Shown piece by piece: positions 46,646 to 54,680 of a DNA stretch of 64,000 nt; positions within the stretch are counted from its first letter, which is position 1, and each line of letters begins with the position of its first letter. This DNA is from Cocleimonas flava. GTDB lineage: Bacteria; Pseudomonadota; Gammaproteobacteria; Thiotrichales; Thiotrichaceae. The translations under genes and the position numbers were made by a program. The stretch covers positions 1 through 64,000 of the forward strand of contig NZ_SMFQ01000002.1 in the NCBI RefSeq assembly GCF_004339015.1. The letters are read 5' to 3'. The notes under the pieces are model-generated. The model was not told the DNA's origin. It made no database searches and was given only the letters and a program-made list of their open reading frames with translations.

Positions 46646-47304
46646 ACACTTTACTTAAAAACAACACTGAACTTACAGATAGCCAAACTGGCACAATAAC
46701 CGTGGTACTTGCTGACGATCATCCTTTGGTACAGGATGGTATTAAAACGCGTTTTGAAGACGTTGAGGATATCGACGTGATTGGGGTTGCAGCTACCGGA
46801 CAAGAATTACTCGATATAACGGATGCACTAAAACCTGATGTAATCATCACGGATATAAGCATGCCTAATATTAATGGCTTAGAAGCCACACGCCTTTTAT
46901 CTAACTCTCACCCCGATATAAAAGTACTCATCTTAACCATGCACGACAATAAAGAGTACATGCAAAATGCTATCGACTCAGGCGCAAAAGGCTACATATT
47001 AAAAGACCAGCCCGCAGCTGATATGATCGATGCAGTAAGGACAATACATCAAGGCGGAACTCACTTCTGTTCTAACGCTGCAAATATTCTGGATAATAAA
47101 GATAACGCTGCAATCAAACTCACCAAACGTGAACAAGCTATATTGATAGAACTGTTAAATGGCTTAAACAATAAACACATTGCCGAGAAACTCTCCATCA
47201 GTTTGCGCACAGTAGAATGCCATCGTGGCAATATCTATAGAAAACTAGATACACACTCGATCGCAGGATTAATTCGCTATGCGAAAAAGCATGGTTACAT
47301 TTAA
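46642..47304 (+). CDS. NarL/LuxR-family response regulator
   Basis: A 220-residue two-domain regulator. The receiver has the acidic pair in VVLADDHPLV, phospho-acceptor Asp71 (IITDISMP) and the conserved Lys in YILKDQP. The C-terminal LuxR-type helix-turn-helix is KREQAILIELLNGLNNKHIA followed by the recognition helix LSISLRTVECHRGNIYRKL. It is translationally coupled to the cache-domain kinase. Two dyad sequences ahead of the TRAP genes are plausible targets. Confidence 0.92.
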   Translation: MNTLLKNNTELTDSQTGTITVVLADDHPLVQDGIKTRFEDVEDIDVIGVAATGQELLDITDALKPDVIITDISMPNINGLEATRLLSNSHPDIKVLILTMHDNKEYMQNAIDSGAKGYILKDQPAADMIDAVRTIHQGGTHFCSNAANILDNKDNAAIKLTKREQAILIELLNGLNNKHIAEKLSISLRTVECHRGNIYRKLDTHSIAGLIRYAKKHGYI

Positions 47305-47321
47305 TTGCGCGAATCTGTTGA

Positions 47322-47351
47322 TCACCCCCCTACTTACGGGCACTTTTTTAG
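47322..47351 (-). repeat. Dispersed G-run repeat, copy R11
   Basis: Plus strand: CACCCCCCTACTTACGGG, then CACTTTTTTA. It follows the response-regulator gene in terminator orientation. Confidence 0.88.
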
Positions 47352-47439
47352 GTTTTCTAACAACTTAAAAGAATTTTAGTTGTATTTTTACGTAATTTTA
47401 CCGATGCATGGTCTTCATTCTTAAGCTAGTCTTATGGAC

Positions 47440-47493
47440 GTGATTAATCACACTAAGAAGTCTTGCCTGTAAATAACGGAAACCACAGTTATT
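47440..47493 (+). promoter_or_regulatory. Two dyads upstream of the TRAP operon
   Basis: GTGATTAATCAC (47440-47451) is a perfect palindrome. A second dyad pairs AATAAC (47472-47477) with GTTATT (47488-47493), enlarged by GCCT/AGGC further out. Both lie 55-110 bases before dctP and may bind the adjacent response regulator. Confidence 0.35.
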
Positions 47494-47548
47494 CGGTAGG
47501 CCTCTATAAATATAAAGAAGATCTAACCCATAACAGAGGATATTATAA

Positions 47549-48649
47549 ATGGATAGACGTAAAGTACTTAAAGGTGCCATAGCCGGTGCAGCAACAGCTG
47601 CAGCAGCGACAGTCGCAGCACCAGCAGTGGCAGCCAGCCATAGCAAAAAAATGAAAATCAACATGGTTTCAACTTGGCCACGTGACTTCCCTGGTTTAGG
47701 TACAGGTGCACAACGTTTCGCAGAAAGACTCACCAAAATTAGTGGTGGTAGCATGGAAGTTAAATACTATGCTGCTGGAGAGCGCGTTAAAGCGTTTGAC
47801 TCGTTTGATGAAGTTGCTTCGGGCAACTCACAAATTTACCACGGTGCAGAATACTACTGGAAAGGAAAACACCCAGGATTTGCATACTTCACATCTGTTC
47901 CATTTGGATTAACATACACTGAGATGAATGCTTGGATTCGCTATGGTGGCGGACAAGAGCTATGGGACAAACTCGCAGGCGAATACGGTCTAAAAGGACT
48001 TATGTGTGGTAACACTGGTGTTCAAATGGGCGGTTGGTTCCGTAAAGAAATGAACTCTGCAGAAGACTTCAAAGGCCTTAAAATGCGTATGCCAGGACTT
48101 GGTGGAGACGTTTTATCCAAGTTAGGTGCTTCTCCAGTTACTTTACCTGGTGGACAGATCTACGAAAACCTTGTATCTGGAGCAATTGATGCAACAGAGT
48201 GGGTTGGTCCTTGGAATGATAAGATCATGAAGTTCTACGAAGCAGCAAAATACTACTACTACCCAGGCATGCACGAGCCGGGCGCTATGCTTTCAATCGG
48301 CATGAACAAAAAGTGGTGGGATAGCTTGACTGAAGCTCAACAAGGTATGGTTGAAGCAGCAGCATCTACTGAAAATGACGTAATGATGTCTGAATACAAC
48401 GCTAAAAATGGTGAAGCATTAGCATCGTTATTAAAAGAGCACGGTGTAAAACTTCGCGCATTCAGTGATGACATCTATGACAGTTTCGGTGAAGCAGCGG
48501 ATAAAGTATTTGACGATGTTCAAAAACACAGTCCACTAGCTAAAGAAATTCATGAGAGCTTCATAGCAGCACGTACCAATGTTGGTGCATGGGCCAAGAT
48601 TTCTGATCAGGCTTATGTTCAGCAACGTAACAGAGTTTTGGGTCTCTAG
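47549..48649 (+). CDS. TRAP transporter solute-binding protein, TakP-like
   Basis: The periplasmic binding protein of a TRAP transporter, 366 residues. The N-terminus MDRRKVLKGAIAG with an Ala-rich stretch ending APAVAAS is a Tat-type signal. The mature protein has MGGWFRKEMNS, GLKMRMPGLGG (with the conserved carboxylate-binding Arg) and GAIDATEWVGP. The last is typical of the TakP branch that binds 2-oxo acids such as pyruvate with sodium. The exact ligand needs experiment. A hairpin separates it from dctQ. Confidence 0.85.
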   Translation: MDRRKVLKGAIAGAATAAAATVAAPAVAASHSKKMKINMVSTWPRDFPGLGTGAQRFAERLTKISGGSMEVKYYAAGERVKAFDSFDEVASGNSQIYHGAEYYWKGKHPGFAYFTSVPFGLTYTEMNAWIRYGGGQELWDKLAGEYGLKGLMCGNTGVQMGGWFRKEMNSAEDFKGLKMRMPGLGGDVLSKLGASPVTLPGGQIYENLVSGAIDATEWVGPWNDKIMKFYEAAKYYYYPGMHEPGAMLSIGMNKKWWDSLTEAQQGMVEAAASTENDVMMSEYNAKNGEALASLLKEHGVKLRAFSDDIYDSFGEAADKVFDDVQKHSPLAKEIHESFIAARTNVGAWAKISDQAYVQQRNRVLGL

Positions 48650-48665
48650 TACTCCGACACTCAAC

Positions 48666-48695
48666 CAGAAACGGAACCTTGTGGTTCCGTTTCTG
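48666..48695 (+). terminator. Intercistronic hairpin between dctP and dctQ
   Basis: A perfect 13-bp stem, CAGAAACGGAACC with GGTTCCGTTTCTG, and a TTGT loop, without a good T run. It probably stabilises dctP mRNA or causes partial termination so that the binding protein is made in excess. Confidence 0.7.
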
Positions 48696-48826
48696 TTCAA
48701 AATTAACCATAATTTGGTTTTCTTAAACTACTACCTTTAACAAAGAAATTCTTAATAAGACTACTGTTCTTGTTAATTACTGGTGGTTTAATAAAATTAA
48801 TTTCACCTGCTAAGGAAAGGACTCTA

Positions 48827-49861
48827 ATGGATTCAGCTTCTAGTTTATCTGATCAACAGACATCTATAGCTACCCACGCATCATCGCGAAGTTTTATCAG
48901 AATTTTTGCGCGGATTTTAGTGGCTACGGTACTGCTTTATTTATTGAGTCGTTTTCTGATTTATTGGCATGACTGGCCTCCGTTGACCGAAACCCTTCAT
49001 TCCTTTATGGGAGGCGAAGCACTTGAATCGTCGAGGCTATATAAAGGCATTGCGTTACTGCTTATATATATCGCCACATTCGTTTTGATTACTTTTTCGA
49101 TTAAACGTTCTCCAGAAAAGACGCTCTCTTCTGATGCAGAGCGTTATAAAGAGCTATCTTATTTCATTGTTAGAGCTGCATTCTGGGCGGTGTTCTTTAT
49201 TGGCCTGACAGATGCTGTCATTTCATTTTTACGCGTAGAAGAAATTCTCATTCCTATCGTTGGTGCAGAAACTGCGCAAATGCTCGATCAATCTACACAA
49301 CGTGGACTCTATGTTCACTACCCATTACTGGTTTTAGCCATTGTGGTTGCATGGTTCAGTAAATCATTAGGCTTTTACTGGCTCGCTTTTCTGGTTGTTT
49401 TAGCCGAGTTCACCATCGTAATTACACGCTTTGTTTTCTCTTACGAACAAGCTTTCATGGGTGATTTAGTCAGATTCTGGTATGCGGCATTCTTCCTTTT
49501 TGCTAGTGCTTATACATTGGTTGAAGGCGGCCATGTTCGTGTTGATGTATTTTATGCACGCGTTACCAATAGAAAGAAGGCATGGGTAAATGCCTTGGGA
49601 TCTTTGATCCTCGGATTGCCTGTTTGCTGGACGATACTACACTACGGCCTTGGGAGTCGTCAGAGTAGCTTAATCGCTCCTATACTTAGTTTTGAAACCT
49701 CACCTAGTGGCTATGGTATGTATGTGAAATATTTAATGGCTGCATTTCTCGTTGTATTTGCTGTCTCGATGGCACTTATTTTTATCAGTTATTTTCTAAA
49801 GAATTGTGCTTTTCTATTTAAAGAAGCAGATGCAGAGCTACCTAGTGGAGGAGAGCACTAA
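48827..49861 (+). CDS. TRAP transporter small permease (DctQ-type, enlarged)
   Basis: A membrane protein of 344 residues with about eight hydrophobic segments. The C-terminal half carries the DctQ pattern (ASAYTLVEGGHVRVDVFYAR). DctQ proteins usually have about 160-200 residues and four spans, so this one has extra N-terminal spans, as known for some TRAP families. The ATG has AAGGAAAGGA upstream; an earlier in-frame start adds 19 residues and lacks a site. It overlaps dctM by one base, which favours coupled synthesis. Confidence 0.83.
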   Translation: MDSASSLSDQQTSIATHASSRSFIRIFARILVATVLLYLLSRFLIYWHDWPPLTETLHSFMGGEALESSRLYKGIALLLIYIATFVLITFSIKRSPEKTLSSDAERYKELSYFIVRAAFWAVFFIGLTDAVISFLRVEEILIPIVGAETAQMLDQSTQRGLYVHYPLLVLAIVVAWFSKSLGFYWLAFLVVLAEFTIVITRFVFSYEQAFMGDLVRFWYAAFFLFASAYTLVEGGHVRVDVFYARVTNRKKAWVNALGSLILGLPVCWTILHYGLGSRQSSLIAPILSFETSPSGYGMYVKYLMAAFLVVFAVSMALIFISYFLKNCAFLFKEADAELPSGGEH

Positions 49862-52533
49862 TGGAATTACTCTTTTTAGGTCTATTATTCTTTTTGATGA
49901 TATGGGCATTATCATCAGGTTTCCCCGTTGCATTTGCACTTCCAGGTTCTGCCATTATCTCGGTAGGTTTAGCAGCACTTACAGGTTATCTCTTTACAGG
50001 TGACCCAAGCTCCTATTTTGCTGAAGGTAGCCCTTCTCAATGGCTAAGTGCTGGTGTGACTAACTTTAGAAGCCTCTATTGGATTGTTGAACGAGACACG
50101 CTGATTGCGATTCCATTATTCATTTTCATGGGGATAATGCTGCAGCGCTCAAAAATCGCTGAAGATCTACTCGTAGCTATGGCGCAACTATTCGGTCCTC
50201 TTCCGGGTGGATTGGGAATCTCTGTTGTTTTTGTTGGTGCTCTATTAGCAGCAACAACTGGCATTGTTGGAGCGACAGTTATCGCCATGGGTCTAATCTC
50301 CCTGCCCGCAATGCTGCGCAATAATTATTCGAAGTCACTGGCAACGGGAACGATTTGTGCCTCCGGAACCTTAGGGCAGATAATTCCCCCCTCGATTGTA
50401 TTAATCATACTCGCTGATCAGTTATCAAATGCAGCTGATCAAGCAAGCACAATGAGAAAGACCCTCTACAAAGAAGCTACGGGTGAATTTAATATGCCTT
50501 CGCATCTAGATGTAGTCTCGGCTAGTGCGGGCGATATGTTCATGGGTGCACTAATCCCCGGAATGATCCTTGTTGGTTTGTATATGCTCTACATCCTTAT
50601 TTACGCATGGATAAAACCAGAAGCAGCTCCACCTGTTCCTTATGACGGTGAGTACGACAAATCCTTTTTACTAAATATCTTGCTTGCACTTGTTCCTCCT
50701 CTAACTCTAATTTTTATCGTTTTAGGATCAATCATTCTTGGTGTTGCCACCGTGAATCAGGCAGGAGCCATCGGTGCCATCGGCGCCATGGTGATGGCAG
50801 GCTATAGACTACATACAGGCAGTAAATCGACAAGATATATCCCTGCTTTTATGACGCTGTTTGCCATCTTTGCAATAGGGTTCCTTTCAAATACCTATGA
50901 CTTGAATGTAAGAAGCATCAACAGTCCTGAGCAATTCTTTGGTATTAAGCTCGCTATTGGAGCAGTCGCTATACTTGTAATAGCTATCGGCTGGAGCGCG
51001 TTGAGAGCCTTTAAAATCGACGACACACTTAAGAGTGTCATGATTGATACCGCTAAAATGACATCAATGGTGTTTGTTATCCTGATTGGTGCAGCGATGC
51101 TTACATCAGCCTTCCGTGGCTTTGGCGGTGAAGAAATAGTTAAACATTTCTTAACGACTTTACCGGGTGGTTTCTGGACTCAGTTCATTGTCGTAATGCT
51201 AGTAATCTTCTTACTAGGGTTCTTCCTCGACTTCATCGAAATTGCAGTAGTAGTTGTACCAATAGTTGCCCCAATATTGCTTGCTAACCCAGAAGCTAAC
51301 GTAACTGCAGTATGGCTTGGTGTCATGATAGGTTTAAATATCCAGACCTCCTTCTTAACACCACCGTTCGGCTTCGCCCTATTCTACTTACGTGGTGTCG
51401 CCGATAAAATAGTGAAAACAACAGATATCTATAAAGGTGCATCTGCCTTTATTCTGTTGCAATTACTCGGATTAGTTATCGTTGGTTTGTACCCAAGCTT
51501 GGTAAACTACCTACCAAACCGTACACACTTACTTTCAGAAACTGCTCCTCCGCCGATGAATCCTAAGCTACAGTTTTGTCTTGAAGACTATGTCCAAGAG
51601 CAATACGCAAATAATAGCGACGAGATCAAGGCGAGCATCAAACAGGCACAAACATTGGATGTAAGTTACTTACCAAAGAAACTGGCTACCCAATTTACTG
51701 AAAGTACAGAGAGTGCCTTGAAAGGATTAGAGTTAGCCAATGTCATTGCTGAAGAAAAGTCGAAAATAGAGGAATTTTCAGTAGCCTATAAACCACTGCA
51801 ACAGCAAGTGAGTTATATTAATTCTGACGTCAAAAAATTAGCTAACGAAATCGAATCTATACAAGACGAACTTGATGATTTGAGTGAAGATAGTCCTGAT
51901 ATTGATAGCTTCAAGGAAAAAATCAGCAACCTGACTAAAGAAAAGGCCGAGCTTGAGGCTTCTGTTCCAGAGCAATGGAGCAAGGAAAATGCCAGTTACA
52001 AAGAACTTGATAAGGCATTAAAGAAATCACGTAGACAGTACAACACTAGCGTGGATTCTGCTTATGAGCCACTTCAAGAGCTTTCTCAAATCATTGCATC
52101 AAAAGACTTACTTGCTGATGCAGGGGATAGTATGAATTCACTTGGAGATAGCATTACATCTAATGATGCAGACAAAATTGTTGAAGATGTAAAAGCACTG
52201 GAAAGACAGTTTAATAAGGTTAAAGGCTCTGGGGCCATCAAAACCAAACTGGCAAAAACCAGACGTGCTTTTAAGAAAGTGGAAGATGAAACGGCGCTCA
52301 ACGAAGCTCGAAATAAAGCACTCGTATTTTACAATGAAGCTAAAGAAATTTACGCAAGTGAGATCAAATGGCGCAATAGAGCTGCTACTGATCTAGTGCC
52401 TGATTTAGAAACCTATAAAACAGCACTTTCCAAGAATATCGGATTGCGTTTGCAGCCAAGGTTTACAGATCCACAGGCGAAAGAAATGGCAGCATGTTTA
52501 TCGCATCATCGAAATCTATCGCTTGAGTTTTAG
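49861..52533 (+). CDS. TRAP transporter large permease (DctM-type) with C-terminal coiled-coil extension
   Basis: The main translocation subunit, 890 residues, twice the usual length of about 430. Residues 1 to about 560 hold the DctM domain, with motifs GALLAATTGIVGATVIAMG, GTLGQIIPPS and LTPPFGFALFYLRG and many TM spans. There is an inserted stretch in the middle. After the last span (ending near PSLVNYLPNR) come about 325 polar residues rich in Glu/Lys/Ser with heptad-like coiled-coil stretches. The frame is open and continuous, so this is a real extension. A GGAGGAG site precedes the ATG. The tail's function is unknown. Confidence 0.83.
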   Translation: MELLFLGLLFFLMIWALSSGFPVAFALPGSAIISVGLAALTGYLFTGDPSSYFAEGSPSQWLSAGVTNFRSLYWIVERDTLIAIPLFIFMGIMLQRSKIAEDLLVAMAQLFGPLPGGLGISVVFVGALLAATTGIVGATVIAMGLISLPAMLRNNYSKSLATGTICASGTLGQIIPPSIVLIILADQLSNAADQASTMRKTLYKEATGEFNMPSHLDVVSASAGDMFMGALIPGMILVGLYMLYILIYAWIKPEAAPPVPYDGEYDKSFLLNILLALVPPLTLIFIVLGSIILGVATVNQAGAIGAIGAMVMAGYRLHTGSKSTRYIPAFMTLFAIFAIGFLSNTYDLNVRSINSPEQFFGIKLAIGAVAILVIAIGWSALRAFKIDDTLKSVMIDTAKMTSMVFVILIGAAMLTSAFRGFGGEEIVKHFLTTLPGGFWTQFIVVMLVIFLLGFFLDFIEIAVVVVPIVAPILLANPEANVTAVWLGVMIGLNIQTSFLTPPFGFALFYLRGVADKIVKTTDIYKGASAFILLQLLGLVIVGLYPSLVNYLPNRTHLLSETAPPPMNPKLQFCLEDYVQEQYANNSDEIKASIKQAQTLDVSYLPKKLATQFTESTESALKGLELANVIAEEKSKIEEFSVAYKPLQQQVSYINSDVKKLANEIESIQDELDDLSEDSPDIDSFKEKISNLTKEKAELEASVPEQWSKENASYKELDKALKKSRRQYNTSVDSAYEPLQELSQIIASKDLLADAGDSMNSLGDSITSNDADKIVEDVKALERQFNKVKGSGAIKTKLAKTRRAFKKVEDETALNEARNKALVFYNEAKEIYASEIKWRNRAATDLVPDLETYKTALSKNIGLRLQPRFTDPQAKEMAACLSHHRNLSLEF

Positions 52534-52566
52534 GAGCCAACGACTCTCTATAAAAGAAATGGAATA

Positions 52567-52596
52567 GAAAATCCCCCTATAAGTAGGGGGGTGTCA
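52567..52596 (+). repeat. Dispersed G-run repeat, copy R12
   Basis: AAAATCCCCC, TAT, AAGTAGGGGGGTG. CCCCC pairs with GGGGG around TATAAGTA. It lies between the convergent dctM and MBL genes, in terminator orientation for the minus-strand gene. Confidence 0.88.
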
Positions 52597-52738
52597 ATTT
52601 TGTATCTTTATTGAATTCGGGCTTTAGAAATAGAGCCCGAATTTGAATTTAGTAAGCTTGAATCTGAATATAACTAAAGAATCTAAATATAACTAAAGAT
52701 AGAACGCTAAGCAGTAGCCAGCTCAGCATACGAAAAAA

Positions 52739-53611
52739 TCAGGCACACGCTACAGCTGAGTTTACGCCTTCCATAACTGCATATTCGTCACCTTCTCTTG
52801 CCATATATACCTGACATTCTGAATTTTGTGACTTCACCCACGCTTTACTATCAATCAATATCTGATCTAACTGCTCATCCGTTCTTGATGGATCATGATG
52901 AAATAATATTAAATTAGAAACATTTGCATCTACAGCAAGTTGCAATGTCTGGGAAATTAACGAATGTCCCCAGCCGTGTGTTTTTTGTAATTCATCATCC
53001 AAATACATAGCGTCATGAATCAAATAATCCACACCCTGAAAGAAATCAACCCAATCTTGATAATTAGTATCTGGCTCATTAGGCGGAAAAAGCTCGTTAT
53101 CAGTCGCATACGCCATACTACCTTCAGGCATATCTAAACGATAAGCAGAACCACCACCAGGGTGATTCAATGATTTGGTTTTAACTTGCGTTTTCCCAAT
53201 CAACAACATGCTATTAATGACGGATAAAACTTTTACTTTAGCCTCTAACCTGTCGCTAGGTACAGGAAAGTGAGGATCAGTCATCTGAGTTAATACAGTA
53301 TGGGTTTGTTCATCCTGCATGTGTGCAGCTAATAAGTGAATCGTTTGATCAGGCTGATAGGCCGGTAGAAAAAAAGGAAAACCTTGAATATGATCCCAAT
53401 GATAATGGCTAAAAAACAAATGAATATCTTCTTTAGAAGACTTCTCCATCAACTCATCGCCCAGAATTTTTATTCCAGTCCCAGCATCTAATACGAAATG
53501 AGAACCATCATCGGACTTAACAGATACGCACGCAGTATTTCCGCCATACCTAATAGTATTGGGTCCGGGTGTAGCTATTGATCCTCTAACTCCGTAAAAT
53601 TTAATTTTCAT
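52739..53611 (-). CDS. MBL-fold metallo-hydrolase
   Basis: A 290-residue beta-lactamase-fold hydrolase. The metal motif is HYHWDH (69-74), and LNHPGGGSAYR and FHHDPSRTDEQ provide further His ligands. The N-terminus KIKFYGVRGSIATPG is typical of a widespread group related to RNase Z and PhnP-like phosphodiesterases. It has no signal peptide. It is a lone gene with long AT-rich flanks. The substrate is unknown; a cyclic or nucleic phosphodiester is the family expectation. Confidence 0.78.
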   Translation of the reverse strand: MKIKFYGVRGSIATPGPNTIRYGGNTACVSVKSDDGSHFVLDAGTGIKILGDELMEKSSKEDIHLFFSHYHWDHIQGFPFFLPAYQPDQTIHLLAAHMQDEQTHTVLTQMTDPHFPVPSDRLEAKVKVLSVINSMLLIGKTQVKTKSLNHPGGGSAYRLDMPEGSMAYATDNELFPPNEPDTNYQDWVDFFQGVDYLIHDAMYLDDELQKTHGWGHSLISQTLQLAVDANVSNLILFHHDPSRTDEQLDQILIDSKAWVKSQNSECQVYMAREGDEYAVMEGVNSAVACA

Positions 53612-53897
53612 ATATTTTTATACTTAAATGTCCAAACTAGAAATGTAACTGACTTAATTATTTTGCTTTAAAATAGCGTGATAATTAAAAAAGCTATTTA
53701 AATTTAGATAGAAATATGCGTTCAAAAGTTCATTTTAATTATTATTAGTTCTAAATCAGAAAGTTGATATTTCGTTCTTTTTAGCCAAAAATCTAAATCA
53801 TTTAAAAATTCGATATCCAACATGATCTCAAATAATCTAAAACTTGGATATTACCCATTCAGGTTAGAATTTTAAGATACTGTATTATAAGAATAAT

Positions 53898-54680
53898 TTA
53901 TTGTTTGCTCGATTTTTTCGCTACATTGTTACGAATATATACGGGTTGTGCATCTTCAATTGCGACTGTTCTTTGTTGCAAAAACTCTATCATCGCAAGG
54001 CGAGCAATCTCCGTAGCACAAGGAAAAGCATTCTCGATGATCGTTAAACTTTGCTCAGAGTTTTTAACAGAACCATCCAATGTTTCCAATGTATATGCAT
54101 CCCAGGCTGAACCGATACCTAGAAAATGTTTGCCCTCAAAACTGTCAATATACTCCCCAATCTCAACCATTTTTGTGACTTTTTCATCATTTATGAGAAT
54201 TAATTCACTTTTTTGGAATTCAAAAGCCCCCCAATAGACTTCATCCATTCGCGCATCAAGCCCGACAAGAATTGTTTCACCCGAATATTTTTGTTGTCTG
54301 TCCTGTAATGCGGATACAGACTGAAGTGCCAAGGCAGATAAAGTAGAAACAGGAATCACAGGTTTATCTATAGAAAGCGCCAAACCCTGAGAGATACCTG
54401 CTGCAATGCGCAAGCCGGTGAAAGCTCCTGGGCCACGACCAAATGCAATTGCATCGATATCATCCATGGTACACCCCCCTACTTTCAGCACTTCTTCTAT
54501 CATTGGCAGAATTAGCTTGGTGTGTTCTCGAGGGGCAAGTTTAAATTGCGAGAATATTTTAGGCTCTGCACCCTTTCGCTCTGCAGTGTTAACATCTGTA
54601 TCAGTTGAATTATCTTCAAAGCTGATCAAAGCAGCGGAACAAGCTTCTGTAGCAGTTTCTATAGCGAGTATATTAGGCAT
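53898..54680 (-). CDS. tsaB: tRNA threonylcarbamoyladenosine biosynthesis protein TsaB
   Basis: TsaB is the ASKHA-fold partner of TsaD in making the t6A base at position 37 of ANN-decoding tRNAs. The 260-residue protein has ILAIETATEACSAAL at the N-terminus and AFGRGPGAFTGLRIAAG. The start overlaps the end of the yoaA gene by eight bases, the same neighbour as in E. coli. The stretch EVLKVGGCT just before the GRGPG motif is encoded by a copy of the dispersed repeat, without changing the length of the protein relative to E. coli TsaB. Confidence 0.92.
   Translation of the reverse strand: MPNILAIETATEACSAALISFEDNSTDTDVNTAERKGAEPKIFSQFKLAPREHTKLILPMIEEVLKVGGCTMDDIDAIAFGRGPGAFTGLRIAAGISQGLALSIDKPVIPVSTLSALALQSVSALQDRQQKYSGETILVGLDARMDEVYWGAFEFQKSELILINDEKVTKMVEIGEYIDSFEGKHFLGIGSAWDAYTLETLDGSVKNSEQSLTIIENAFPCATEIARLAMIEFLQQRTVAIEDAQPVYIRNNVAKKSSKQ
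54470..54492 (-). repeat. Dispersed G-run repeat, copy R13, inside tsaB
   Basis: The minus strand reads AAGTGC, TG, then AAAGTAGGGGGGTGT in frame, with codons for Val-Leu-Lys-Val-Gly-Gly-Cys. The core AAGTAGGGGGGTG is perfect although it is coding. Confidence 0.85.

Noticed and set aside
47440-47451. FNR or CRP site upstream of dctP
   Set aside because: The half sites of GTGATTAATCAC are too close together for either consensus.
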